In this document: piece by piece, positions 23,468 to 38,400 of the stretch | Layout: the number at the start of each line of letters is the position of its first letter | Numbering within the stretch: the stretch's first letter is position 1 | Source: Branchiostoma floridae | Lineage: Eukaryota; Chordata; Leptocardii; Amphioxiformes; Branchiostomatidae | DNA length: 60,000 nt | Assembly (NCBI RefSeq): GCF_000003815.2 | Contig: NC_049991.1 | Location: forward strand, 11,355,001 to 11,415,000 | Direction of reading: 5' to 3' | Translations under genes and position numbers: made by a program | Notes under the pieces: model-generated | Databases searched by the model: none | What the model was told of the DNA's origin: nothing | What the model saw: the letters and a program-made list of their open reading frames with translations, nothing else

Positions 23468-26400
23468 CTGAGAAACAAGACAACAAAAGTGGTGAGATGA
23501 TATCAAGTTGTAGAAAACACAGCTATAATCTATCAACAGCTATGGAACAACATCAAAAAGCAGTGATGTCTCATCTCAAGATACATGTAGCACATAACCA
23601 AACCTACTGAAAAAAACAAATCAATATGCGACTACTGGTAAAAAAAATCTCCTTAGCACAGGTGAGAAGGGGGCTCCTGCTCACCTTGGACTCACACCTG
23701 ACCCTGTGCCTTCCTTAACAGGTGGTTGCATTCTCCTCTTTCTCTCCAAGAACTCTTCCCTTCTGTTTACTGAAACATCAACACAGTGATTATCAATATT
23801 TGGTTCCTATTCAACAGAATGGAACAAAATGTATCAAACAGCACAAAAACCCAGGTAATATTGCAAAGTGTTGAAAAGTGCTGCAGCTGCTTATTTCTTA
23901 CCTCCAGGTGTCATAACTGACACAGTCTGTGCCCTCGGTCTTCTCATCATTGGTGGGGAGGCCTGGGGAGTGGTGGGTGTCTCCATGCTGGGAGGGGGTC
24001 CGGTCTCCTTGACATCCTCCATGATACGGCTGCCAGCCCACCCTCCCGACTGCCGACTCTTGGAATCCTTCCGTTCTGCTGACTTTTGTTTCTCCTGTGA
24101 GTCCTTTCTCTCCATAGATCTACCCTGCTTTTCTGTTGACTCTTTCCTTTCTCCAATCTTACCCTGCCTTTCTGTTGACTCTTTCCTTTCTCCAATCTTA
24201 CCCTGCCTTTCTGTTGACTCTTTTCTTTCCACTTGTCTTTCCTGCCTTTCTTTTGAATCCACTCTCTTGAGGGAAACATTAGAGGTACCGCCTTCACACG
24301 TATCACTTTCCTTCCCCACAGGTTGTGTTGGTTCCACAACAGCTTTAGGAACATGCTTCACAGTCAGTGTGGAATTGTTCTTATCATCTGGTACATTTTG
24401 ATTTTTTCTCTCATCATCATCATCATCATCTTGTGACTGGAAGACATTGTCTAGTTCCTCCATCCTCTCCTCCTCCTTGTCCTGATAGACTGCCCAGTCT
24501 CCAGTTAGCTGTGGGGAAGAGTTGGTCTTGCGGATTGGAGACAGGGGGCTCTTATCAAGAACCACTTCTTCCTGATTTTCATCCTCACCTTTTGGTGGCT
24601 GGAAGGAAGAAGGCAAATGCCAGTCAAGCAATGGCATCTTTATGACTCAGCAACTTGGTAAATTGAATAATGACCACCACAAACACATCCTTGTAAAAGA
24701 TACATGTAGTAAATAATTTTACTGTATGGAGGAATGATACAACCATTAGTAATCTAAATGATTGTAAGTTTCAATTGTCAAAAACATCTCTGAAAAATTC
24801 CAAAATAAATACAGAAAAGGAGCAAGTCCTCTAACCTCAACCACGTCCAAGGTTTCCACTGGAGAAGTTCCAAGGATAGGCTAGAAGAAAGTTGCACATG
24901 ATCAAGGTGTGACCAAGTTAGGCAAACACACAAAAATCAGAAGCTGTAAAAGATGAGGGCAGATGTGAGTTAACTTAAGTTTATACTTACCTTTTGAAAG
25001 CCTATTGTTTCTGTGCTCTGGACATCCTCAAGTGAACCTAGCAAATATAGAAAACGAAGCTATTAAAAAGTGATGACACATATAAAATAATTAGATATAA
25101 AAAGTTGTTTCATGAAAGATAAATCTTTTCTTTTAATTACCATATATTTTTCAATGGCTACATTCTTACCAATGTGGAACAAGCCTTTGTCCTCTTCATG
25201 GGTTTCTTCATCTTCCCCTGCATCCACATGTACAACTTCTGAAACTAAAGAAGGCATGACTTGTTTACATCAGTTTTGAGAGTATACAGAATTTCAACAT
25301 CAAGTGAATATACACTCATGCAATCACAAGATGATGACCCCTTGTGGCTCATGACAATTGCTTTTTTGGTGGCCCCAATTTTTCTCCATAGACACAAGCA
25401 TGAAGTGCTTTGGCCAAGCCTATTGTGACTGCCCATTACTTGCCTATATCAACATGTAAATGGCAGATGTGACTATATATTTTTACTAACCTGTCTCGTG
25501 TATTGGTTTGCTGGCTCGATCCTGTTTGACTCCCATGGAGGGAGGGGCAGAATCTGACCGGTGGTAACGGCTGGCAGCTGAATATTTCTCTGTAGGACAA
25601 ACAGTGTCAGACAGCAGAACAGCTAACAAACAACAATATCCAACTTTTACACCATATGCTGGTATTTATGGCTAGATGATACATGCTATGTTACATGTAT
25701 ATATATGCTAGAATGGTTTGAATCTTTTAAAGCATATACACGTAGTACACTATGTCTTGAGGGACAGCTCTTCCAGAGCAGAATTTTCCAAGGCTTTGCT
25801 TACAAAAGGATAGTACATGCAAGTCTTCTTCTTCTTCTTCTGGCACATTTGCTTGTATATATTATGCTACGGTAACAGCTGCAGAAATGATGAGAATCAA
25901 CAGGGGGAGCTGTTAAGTAGGGATGCTGCCCAGACCTTCCTCCTTCTGCCCCAGCAGCAGCGTGGCGATGTCTGCCAGCGGGAAGTCCTGGTCGGGCTGC
26001 ACCAGCCGGGCGTTCTGGATCCGCATCATCCAGGACGTGTTCCCAGTCGGACGGCGGATCAGAATCTCCGCCCAGCCCTGGCACCAGCAGTTGCACTCGT
26101 ATCGACTGACCAGCTTGGTGGGAGAATTCTTGGCCTTGGGATTTATAGCTACAAAAAAAAAAGGACAGTGTAGACAACTATGTTTTCAAAAGATGTCAGA
26201 TCTAAAGAAAAGAAGACAAATTATTCACCACAAACAGGCCATTAATTATTTACATAGAAAAAGTCTTTTAAACGGGGTACTGTAAATGCATTTAAGTTCG
26301 CGGGGATTTAATTTCGCGGTAGCAGGAAAAAGGACTTTTCGTGGTGGATTTAAGTTCGCGGTTATCCCATAGACTGAAGTCTAATACCATAATAGAAAAA

Positions 26401-29400
26401 TATTCACGGTGGTTTTAAGTTCGCGGTGAAGTGGTTACCGCGAAAACCGCGAACATTAATCTACCGCGAACATTTCTGCATTTACAGTATTATAATCTCA
26501 AGCTTCTTGTTCTTCGTGGAAACCATGAAATCTTAGCAGTGTTCGAAATTCATCCCAAACATATATTCTGTACCTGGAGAAGGCTGCTCCTTGGGGACAT
26601 CTTGGAGCATCTCTGCTCTCCTGCCCACCTGCCCCGCTGTCACACTTGGGGAGTCCTCAGGTGTACGATCCATCCTCGTCTCCTCCTCTAGCTCTCTCTC
26701 CTCTGCCTCCAGAACCTCTTCTCTCTCCTCCCCACTCCTGTCCTCCTGGATAGTTGCCTTCTCATCTACGTCCATCTGTGCCTTCTCTGTCAGACCCTGA
26801 CTGAAAAGCTGAAACTCCTCCTTCAGCAGAGACATGGGGGTGGGGGCAGAGCTCAGGTACTTCCCTCCAGACTTGGATCGCTTCCTCTCCCTGTGGATAT
26901 CAATGGCAGGAAAATATCAGTATCATTCTGGTAACTTAAGGCAACATCATTTCTGACTGCTTCTGTGTCATGACATTTAATGTCTGAATCCCCACAGGGA
27001 GTACAGTTACAGTTCATTATCTGTAGCTATCTTATCTCCTTGGCAAATTGTATACAAAGGACAGTAAGACAGTACACTATTGCCAAAGTAAACACAAAAA
27101 GGTTGCCAGGAATAACAGAAGAGTTGCATTGACAGTCTCAATGGAATCCATTTCCCCAAGATGCAAGGGTGCTGAGTTTTAAGGATCCATTGGAATTTCA
27201 ATGACTACAGGTACTGTTGAGAAATGGAGATCTGTGCCGACCTTTTGTTACCAGCTGGGGGTATAGACGGAGATGTTGTCAGTGTCTCCAGCTTCCCAGG
27301 AGCCTCCTGGGTTCCCTTGGACGCAGAGTCTGACCTCTCACGGAACTCTGCCTCCACGTACTCTTCAGCTGTCACAGGAGCTAGAATACACCAGACACAT
27401 TGTGGCAAGATGGTTATAATTTCCCCCTCTTGTGAAAAATAAGATATTACTTGTTTGAATCTGTGATTGCAACTGCTTTTCTGTCAGATCTTTGTGGTCA
27501 GATAGCATATTAACAATAGTCAACACTCCTAATGTGTTAGGAGAGACATCAAAATGTGTGGTCTTATTACAAGTATAGTGAACCTGCTGGACAGAGCTGC
27601 ATGGAAGTGAAGATCAGCCAACTTCTGCCTTGCCCCCTATCGGGGACCCCAGCAGCAGTATAATCAAATACTGGATACTACTACTTCAATCATGCGACAC
27701 ATACATTGTGTTCAACAAGGAAATATAATGTCTTGTTTTGAATGTACAGGCACAAACACAGACCATTCATGGAAGGATGATCACTTTTATCCTCAGTCGG
27801 CTTGTCATCCTCCAGGTTGAGAAGGGAAGCACACTTCTCACACACTCCGTTCTTCCTCATCTTCAGACCTCCTCCACTGGTGGTCACCGTGATGAGCTGG
27901 TTGCCTAGCAACCAGGTCATGGTCTGTCCACCAGCCAATAGGAATTCAGCAACAGGTGATCTTCAAGACAAAAGTAGATGAAGGTTTGATAAATAGCAAT
28001 GGTGCTGAGTATTCAAATTAGAGTAAAGCAACGAATCTTTGCAATCAATATGTCAAAATGTAAATTTAATGAAAGACATTTTTAGCTCTCCATTAGACGC
28101 TTAATAGTAACAAGCATTTTTCCCTTTTGAGGAACAGCATGTCATCTATCTTTGCAGATGTTTCCACTGGTGTAAAAATACAGTCAAACCTGTACAATTG
28201 GCCACCTCTGAATAAAGACTAACTGGCCAATGTGACAAATTTTTGATGGCTCATAATATTAGATAATTTTTCCCATTGACATAAACATTAAGCATCCTGT
28301 GTAAAGGGACCACATTTTATTAGTCCCAATCCAATAAGTGGTCTTTTTTTGCAGGTTGAACTGTATAGTATATACAATGCTATGAGATGCAAGAGTTAGA
28401 TGTCTAACTACTGACTCCTACAGTAACTACAGAAAGAAGATGAAAGAGACTTTCCCCACCTTTTTGGAATAGTGGAGCAGGTAGAGAAGGTATATCTGGC
28501 CATCATGTCCAGACATGTCTCCAGTAGTTCAGTGTGGACCTTCAGTAAGGTTTCCTGTCTCTCATCCATGGCTGGGGTATGATCGGACTGCCGCGTCTCA
28601 CGCCTAGCAACATGGAGGGAACTTTGTAAGGGACAAGGTAGTATTTTGACCAGAGGAGACCAAGTCTGAAGCATGCCTGTTCTACTCATCCAAATAGTCC
28701 ACTAACGGAAATGGTCACTGATACAACTAAGATATCTCACAACTCAGGTACAACTACAAAACAGTAATCCATCATTATCTACATATACATCATAGTGATT
28801 GTACATACTTGACAATGCTGTTACATGTATCATAAAGAGATATTCTTGATTTCCAAAATCATCTATCAAATATGCTATCATAATGACATTGTAAAAAAGA
28901 TTTCTGATTTGTCATGCTACAGACTTGGTCAGCTCTGGTGGTATGAAATGAAAAATTGCACATCTTACAGTGATTTAACAACAATAGGGGGGAAATGACA
29001 AGTTATTAGGGGTTGATCAATGTTGCAAGCATTTATTCATGTCAACATGATGCTAACTACATTACATGTACAAATTGTATGACAAACAAAGAATATGGAA
29101 GCAGCTGCATGGAAAAGACAAATGGTTACAATTCTTGGCACATTCTGCAAAGCAATACCCTTCTTAATAGCAGAAATATATGATTTGGACAGCCATTACT
29201 TTGTTCTCCTTGTGATAAGAAAGGCAGTGTATATGTACAAATGTAGGCACAGTTAAGATGTACAAAAGCATAATTGAGACACATTACAAACACTTGTGAG
29301 CAGTGCAGTGTGGAACATGCAGCATTTTCCTCTGGCTTCTACAGTTTGGAGACTAAGTGGATACAATACTGGGAAGGACTGGACGTTAAGTGATGTTTCT

Positions 29401-32400
29401 TAGTAGAATCAAGGGAAAGGGATTCAGATTGTAAAATTTAATGCATGTGCCTACTGTAGGTTCATTACTGTTGCAATACTGTTGTTTGGAAATACTTGGT
29501 AAGACAGAATGTCAGAATGTGGGGTTTTGTCAAACATCAACTTTTAATCAAGACTGTAACACAAATGGGTTATGAAGATGACAGCATTTGAACAAGAAAC
29601 ATTGGGGAGATAGACAATGTATATTTGACGGGAGGGACATTAAAATTGGACACACACATCCATTGAATCCTAACTTCAATATGGTGGTGCAATATTGTAA
29701 AATACACTGTGACTCTGTGAGTATTCAAATTATGACTCAAACAAAATAAAGGTTGAAAAAAAAATTCAGACATAACAATCCATGCAACATACTATCCATG
29801 TTGTATCAAGGATATATACTATCAATGAGTTATGTGTTGCTTTTAGTTTTATACATGTAGGTTATGTGAGGAGTTTATCACATGAATATTTTCAGCTTGA
29901 ATACAGCATGCTGTTTAGAGTTGTGTACAAGTAAATAAAGAAAATAAGAAGTGGAAATGAAATCATGACATTTTACCAGGTGAAACTCCGTTCCAACTGT
30001 AAAAGCTCAAATTTGGACTTTGGGCTGGGCCTGAAGCTATGGCGAGAAGGCGAGAAGGCAAAAGGCAGTGAAATCTGTACAACAGCAAGCTGTGTCTCTC
30101 CTGGCAGTGCACGGTGACATCACTGATGACATGAGCCCATTGCAATATTGACTGGCTGATTTGTGATGTATCTTTAATTCTGAGTAGCCAATGGAAGCAA
30201 CAGCTTTTCTCATGAAAATACATGAATTGTGGCCCATGTAAGCATTGTGTCCAAAGTGTGTAGTACACCACAGAAAGAAGATCACTTGGACAGCATGTGG
30301 GAAGCATACAGAATCTCATCATTAGAAATGATTGGTGCAAGGGTGCACCTTTAGCTGTAATTATACAGATTTGGAAAAATCAAAGTGCCTAAAGAAAAGA
30401 AGCACCACGGGACAGTTTGCAAGTCTTTAGATTTAGACACTAATCATATATAAAGGAGGATTTTTGACCTGACTCTAGGCAAAACACATACATGTTGGTC
30501 TATGGTGTGTGATCTTTCTGCTGTGGAATTCACACACAGAAGCATCAACAATAGCAATGACTACATGAAATTTCCTGAATGCAGCAGCTTCACTGTAACT
30601 TCAATGTCGATGAATGCTGCTGCATGTCAAGAGCAAAAAAAGAAATCTCATTTCTGCAAATACAATTACTTAGTATATTGCTTTACAGCACGGACTACAA
30701 ATAATCATATTCTTCAGAATCTAATCCTCTACAGCCTACATGTACATACAATGTATCTAACATCAGGATTCATCAACCCACATGACTTAACAGTGTCTTA
30801 ACACAGTTACCTCCTACAGGGAAACATATACAATGTATAAAAGGCAAGCTGACAGTTCTATGAAGACTTGCTTGTGGAAAAAATTGCTGTTTGAAATGAC
30901 CACTGACAGAGACTAATCTGGCCCATTACTTGTACAGAGTTCATAATACCAATGATGTAATTTTACCTCTAAGAACTAAGACACTAATTCATGACAAGAG
31001 ATATAGAGTCTGACCTTCTGGGCCTCTCCGTGAAGCTGGCGCTCCTTGTCCTGAACTGGTCCTGGGTGCTGGATACAGGGGAGTGATGAGAGGAGGGGGA
31101 CGATGCACTCCGGTCTTCTATTGGCACATTCGACTTCAGACCCTGCAGCGATAATATTGAGATGGTAATTTACTCTCTTTGACCACACTGAATGGTACAA
31201 TTTTTTTCTTTCCTTTCTTCACAGTTTAAAATCAAAGGGGAGAGAAACAACCCTAGGGGAAACTGCAACATATTATGGATAAGGAATTAATATGATGGAA
31301 AGCCAAATATTGCAGTCACAGACCAGACTATATCAGTCCCCTGAGTGGTCATCTGGGGCAGTTTTAACTGTATATCAATTAATATGTTTTAAGAACATTA
31401 GTTAGCTTCTGAATCAGTAGACTTGAGTTGTTGCCTACCTTGGTGATGTACTGCACAAAACTGCGGCGGAAGGGCAGTCTGCAGCGGATGAACCACATGG
31501 CGATCACATGGTGCGCCATGGCAACGATGTACTGGGAAAACCTGCAGAAACAACGGTCACAATCTCTCAACTTTTTCACAAATTCATCTGCAGCAAGCAT
31601 GATGAAAGGCATTTCCTTAGGGAGTACATCACAAGGCAATGTATCATAAAGTCATCAAAACATCAACTTGAATGATGAATCAAATAGGCATACAGGTAAC
31701 TTTTAACATGATGTAGGAACAAACCATCTATACAGCACTTATTGACAGGTACATATTACAAAGCTGACTTACTTGAATGGGTTTGTATAGGGCAGGGCGA
31801 TGGCAAAGATGCTCATGTACTGCTCCTCTACAAAGTTGGCATACAGGTGGGGCAGGCGAATCAGACCTAAGAGGGCACAGAACAGAACATTAAGTATTCC
31901 ACAAAAACATCAAGAGAACTTCATACTGTAAAGAAAAGGTAAAACTGGTAACTTATTCCTGTCACTGCTTTAATGATGGATCAAGGAAGGAAGTGGTTGA
32001 TGCCCCATCTACTATGTTGTGGTACAGTGAGTAGTTACAGGTTTAGATCTTCCAACTTTCAGCCTGCTAAGATATCTATTTTGTACCAAATCTGTACTGA
32101 TTATGGGGTTAGGCAGCACACATGTTGTACATTGAATGACATGTCGTACATTGGTATACCTGTATAGTCATGAACGTATGATGCAAAAGGCATCATACGT
32201 TGGAATTGTGCATGAGAGAGACACATGATCAACACACATGAGAACTTGCGAGAACGTGAGAGAGCCGATGCAGGAAAGTCAGATCTCGAAACAGTTTGGG
32301 TAGACACGGACCTGACAGGAACTCCAGTACAGGGATGGCCATGGCTACAGTGGCTGAGATCTGAGACAGGCGCAGCAGCACAGATGGCAGCATCCTCATC

Positions 32401-35400
32401 ATGACATCCCTCATCTCCAGACTGCACACGGTCAGGGCACACACGCACTGCTGAGCACACTTGGACACCAGGCCAGACTCCAGGCAGCGCACAAGCTCTC
32501 TCTGGTGGACACAAACAAGAGAAGAACTGAGGTTAGGAAAGTATCTATAAAAATTTATCTGTCAAACTTTATGTCAGTCAATAGAAGTGCAACATAAAAA
32601 TTTCTATTCCCCTCCCATACAGGCTAACACAGTACTGGATAGTCAAATAACAATATTAAAATGGAATGTCTTCAAAGTTGAGTTAAGAGATTAGTTATTT
32701 ATCATAGGTACATGAGTCCTGCACTTAAGTGTACAATACTTATTTGATACTAATTGCCATCGTATAGTGACTGTTGATGGTGACAATAAGGCTTCTGTTA
32801 ATGAGGTACATCATGCAAATTTATTCTGTTCTTACATTCCATTGGATTCTACAACATAGGTACAGGAGAATACATCATCAAAAGGTGGCTCATTATGGAG
32901 CAAAACCCCACTTGCTTCACGTGTAATTCAATAAGGTAAATCTACATTTACTACATTGACAGTAAACCATGTCCAAGTCTACAGCCCTGTTGGACAGAGC
33001 CTGGAACATCCACCCTTAGATGCACTAGACTGATTTATCTTTGGGAGGTTGGTGAGATGTCTTGACACATGCACTCTATCTTCACCCCTGACTTGAACAT
33101 TCTGGCAAGGAGATACTTATTAGTTCCTCAGCTGTCTGTCAAAGTTTGTGTGCTGTTTGTTGTCTACTGGACATGCTCAGAAGCTGCACTTCCTCATGTT
33201 CAGAACTTCAAGGTAGTAGGTAGAAGAAAAAGGAGAAGATATCACCAGGGCTGGCTTCACGCTAGTTTGTGAGACTATGAATCACAGCTACAAGTATCTA
33301 GTTTTAAAGAGGTAGCTAAATCTACAATATTTCATACATCATTGACTGTTGATTGAGCATACCAAATCTTACACGACTGACTGGCTGATAATGATTTTAT
33401 CTTGTAAACTATATAGAATAATAGAAGTGACACAAAAGTATAGAGTGTAAAGCCTTCCTCTAGTTGTTTTATGTAAGACAACTGACTCAATCCTATGACC
33501 AACAACTCTCTCTCTCTCTATCCAAAACGGATGGCTGGGAGTCACATTTTTTCATGGTAACTGCTTGTACAAAATACCTTGTGATAACACAATTAAATGA
33601 CTAATTTGTTCAGACAAGATAATCCATGTCATGAAGCTAATTACCCTCTACATGTACTGTGCTAAGATTATAGGTACCCCAAGGACTGACTTGATAATGC
33701 AACAATCTGAATCTAAGGCCCAATCTATACACAGTTTTTGCCGATATCTGTGGAGATGTCGGGAGGGATCTGGAACGTTGGCCGCGGGACACCCGTGGCG
33801 CTTGCAGTCATAAACAGCTATATAGCTTAATGAGCCCGCGTTATATGCTAATGAGCCCTCCCGAAGTCGGGACACATCTACACACGCGCAGAAGCTGTCG
33901 GGGACCCCTGCTAAGCTATCGGGCGAATGGTCCGGACCTTTCGGGAGAAATTTTCCCGATATCTTTATGGCGATATTGCAGTTCCATCTAGACACTGAAA
34001 AAAAGCTGTGCGCGCCGGCGAGAGATTGTTGGCTCGCCTAAGAAGTAAGAAAACCATTTGCCAAGGACTGCGGAGATCCATTCACCCACTCTTCACATGT
34101 CTTCACATGGTACAGTCCTGTATCTTCACATTCCACATACTTAACATTTGAAGCGGGGATGTGAGGTGTTGTGAAGACTTAAAGTTAAACTTGATGAAAG
34201 AATTTCTTTGCTAGTTTACACATTCCGAATTAGAAAACTAGTAAACTTGAAGTTTACACTGTCGAGACACTCTCAGACTCAAACTGAGACTCAGTGAGAG
34301 AATTTTGCCTTTTGGCCAAGTATCAATCCCACAATCCATGCCCGTAGCCAGGATTTTGGTTGGGGGGGTTCTTTTTAGTACTTGTGGGACCATCGAGCGC
34401 CGCAGGCGCGAGACTCACGCCTTACGGGGGTCCGGGGGCATGCTCCCCCGTAAAATTTTGAAATCTTGACCCTCTGAAACGCTATTTCCTGCATTTTGAT
34501 GGGCTGTTAAACTGAGTAAAAGTTCAAAGAATTTTTTATCAATCAGAAAGGTTTTTGAGGGTGACGCACCCACCACATTATGTTCACCATGTCAGACCCC
34601 GAGGCTGCAAGCCGTCGCAAGGGAGGTCCGGGAAATTTTGAAATCTGGACCCTCTGAAAAGCTATTTCCTGCACTTTCTGGGGCAAATTTTGCTGATAGA
34701 CTCACTAAGATTGAATGAAATGTCTATCAGTGAAAAATGCAAATCAGTCATGCCTTTGAAAAGAAATCTTGGACATGAAAAAGTGGACCTTAGAGCTTGA
34801 AAAAGTGGACCTTTGAGCTTGTGGGGGGGTTCTTCCGAACCCCCCGAACCCCCCCTGGCTACGGGCATGCAATCCTTCTTCAAACATTTGGGATCAGGTC
34901 TGGGATTCAGAGATATGTAGCAAAATCTTAACAATTGGAATTTAATGCTTGTCTAAAATAACAAGGACTATTTCAAGCCTTTGGAATGTGATTGGAGTGG
35001 TAGCTAGACTTGTCAGCCCTAAATTCTTGACTTTACAGGGATTTTTACTTATCTGCTAAGGAAACACAACTTAGTGCCAGGCCATACAAGCTCAATACTA
35101 TGTTTTTAGGCTGCAGAGTGATGAAAAGCATGTAGGAAGAAACTATACAGAGATAAACCATGTCATGATATTGAATGATTATGCACTGTACAACTAAGTT
35201 TTTCTGGTTACCATTATTTTAGAATGTCTACATGCCAAAAGGCAAGCCGAAAAATAAAGGACTGTATAAGAAGTTTGCTATAAATATACTTATAATAGAT
35301 CAAATCTACACTGTGGTTATTTAGGGCAGTACTTTTTTTTTTACTTTTTATCATTGAAACACACATGGAATAGCTTTAGGACAGGAAAAGGAAGAAATGT

Positions 35401-38400
35401 GCTCATGGATCACAAGGTCTGGGCTTTGTGTGTGCCGGTTCCCTTCTCATCCATCTGCAGCCCTGCAGCCCAGCAGTCGGGACCAGGAGGCCAGCAGATA
35501 CATGCGGCAGGAGGAGACCTGCTGGTGACACTACCTCATGTAGGGTACTTCCCAGGCTGGAAGCCACCATGAACCAGAAAATTACAAACCTGATGTGTTT
35601 ATAAATGCACTCCTTAGGGGCAGACTGAGTCTATATCTGGCCAAGCAAAGTTGAAAAGTTAGCTAAAAAGTCTGGGATACTATTCCCCATGGAATAAACA
35701 CACACATTCACATACACATATGTATATGCACAGTGATTAGACTCAAGACAGATTTACAACTCATCCACAAAGCATAGAGTCTAAAAGGACAAGTGATAAG
35801 TGAGATAGGACTGTCCTGGGACTGAGAGGGTTGTGGGTATTTGAAGACACTGAATCAGAGTGTCTGGAATGGACTATAACGTTACATGTATTATTGACCC
35901 AGTCATTAAGTCATCATATAGAGAGCTGAATGGTTTCCAATGTGTCCCCTCTCTCAAGAATGTTTCCATTTGATCCACCTGTTATGGTTAACCTCTGCTA
36001 AAAGGTCTCCAAAGACAAATGCATGACATATTGGTCTCTGCAGACATTGTAGCTGGTTCTGTATATACATTTTGTGGTATCAGATGAGCTCTCATCTTTT
36101 CCATATACATGTTCTAATAAAAAGCTATCAAAACAAGTCATAAATATAAAGTGGCATGACAACTTGTCACCAAGGGTGGATCTAGGCCATGTCCAATGTC
36201 TCTCCTAACATGGTTCAGTCTACAACAAATAGAGAGTAAACCATACTGACTCTTTCTGATGACATGGGAAAACTACTCACTCACTAACTCACTCATCCTC
36301 GCAAGCTCTTAAAAGCCTGGCACCTCCACAGATGAGCCTCCAGTTGGTTCTGTCCTTGGCAGCTAGCCAAGCTATGTGAAGGTTGTACTTTTTTTCAGAC
36401 CTATGGTAAATTTGCATTCTAAGTCACAAAAGCCCCTGGCAAGTGCTCCACTGTTTGAGCACAATGTACGTTATGCGTGGCAATGGACATTTAAGTATAA
36501 GTAGTGGAGATATTTGCCATATACCTGTCACATTTTCTATGGACCCTGTGCACCTGTATGTTGTGTATTGCTGTGCCCATATCAATATGTTACCAGTTTT
36601 ATGATATTTTTTTACCATAATGATAAAAATTGATTGGACTGATACACCAATGCATAGTAACTATCTCCTATCATAGCAAATACAGAGCCTAGCTAAGATC
36701 ATTGTGTGCTGCTGTCATGACCATGAACTTGCCGGTGTGACTTCCCCTGTTATCCAAACAAGCACAGTAGCCAGGATTTGTTTGCCTAAGTCAGTCTGCC
36801 TTCAGGGGTGATAAACCCTGGCATGTCCCAGACAGACAGCCTGAGCTACTGGTCCTGTCCTCCACAACAAGGTGCCTTTGGAAACAGGACACCTTGGATA
36901 CCAAGCCCTAATCCTCGTTAATTCATGGTTGGCCATTACCAGTTTTATCCGGTTTTCTGTCCCTTACCAGCTGTCTTTTGATTCTATCAATTGCCAAAAC
37001 TAAGGCTTATCTTGTGGCAATACTTAGAGAAGAAAAACAAGTTAACAGTCACACCAGGGTACACCCTAAAAATCCCCGTAGTATTATGTTATCTAATTCA
37101 TCTGACTTGTAAAGCCCCACATTTCCCAGTAGGTTGTTCTTGCATGATCCGGAACAAAGTGATAAGACCAGGCATAAGACCAGGAGGTATGAACAAGTTT
37201 GTACTTGGCCGCTTCAGTACAGCTTAGCCCACGTCAGGGCTGGTAACCTCCGACTCTGCTTTGTTGCCTGGCAACCGCTGATGTTGTCACCACCCACAGG
37301 AGATGTGGGCAGGGCCTGCAGTTAGCCATCGCTCAACAGGTCTACCCTATCAAAGCACCCAAGTTAGGGTACTGGGCAGTAGGCGTGTGGATGGGGTATA
37401 TAGCACCGGCGCGTGGTGCCCGGAGAGCAGTTAGTGCAGCGAACAATCACACCCAGCAGTGACCAGCATCATAGGTCAAGTTTGGAATGTAGCAGCCCTC
37501 AGCGCCAGAGACACAAGGGCAGCCCATTTCCTAGAGCAGGAGTCAGATTGTACCAGCAGTGAATACCAGAAGGATCACCTTTTCTGTACTTTCTACTTAC
37601 TAGGGGAGAGGCATTCATCCATAGAGGATTTGCCCATGGTGTTTCTTGGTGGAATTGGAAGTGTGCTCTTTCTAAGGTATGTGACTCCTAGTATTACTGA
37701 AAATGCTTAAACTCAAATGAAAAGAAAAACCTTTGACATAGAAATGGAAGTTGAAATCTAACATTTGAAATGCTAATATTCAATGACCTTTCATTCAAAG
37801 TGCTAAATGTATGTTGGCCAAGAGTGCAACAGCCAGTTTTAAGAAACAAGTCTTCAGACTTGAGACCTATAGGCCATCTAACAAATTTTACTTCACATCT
37901 AAGGGCATGATTTCTTGTTTCAAGCATTTTGTCAGATTTATAGACTGAGCATCTTAAATTTGTCTAGTTCACACTTGAAACTTCCACATTAGTGTGCATG
38001 GAATGAAACTACAATTGGTGACGAGGTATAGTGTTTCGTCATCTATACATAGATCTCATAACTTTTCACTCAGTGTTGTGGCCTTTGAGTGTCCCTTGGA
38101 TAATTTTAAAACAGCTATGGGCCAAGCATGCAATGCCCATGGACATTAGAATGCCTGATACTTAGCACTGCCCCACCTGCTCTCCATTATTCACTCAGGA
38201 GCCTTCTGTCACATTAACAATAGAACATTCTACATTGGTCTCAATTCTTGGACTGGACTTTTATTACTGTAAATGCATTTAAGTTCGTGGGGATTTAATT
38301 TTGCGGTGGCTTTAAGTTTGTGGTAGCACTATGCGCTGTAGTCTCTTACTGCTATGGAAAAATGTTTGCAGTGGTTTTAAGTTCGTGGTGAAGCAGCCAC

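Noticed and set aside
23868-24401. 177-codon plus-strand ORF
   Set aside because: Exact antisense shadow of TSC2 exon 36; its SFLSP repeat merely mirrors the 39-bp coding repeat.
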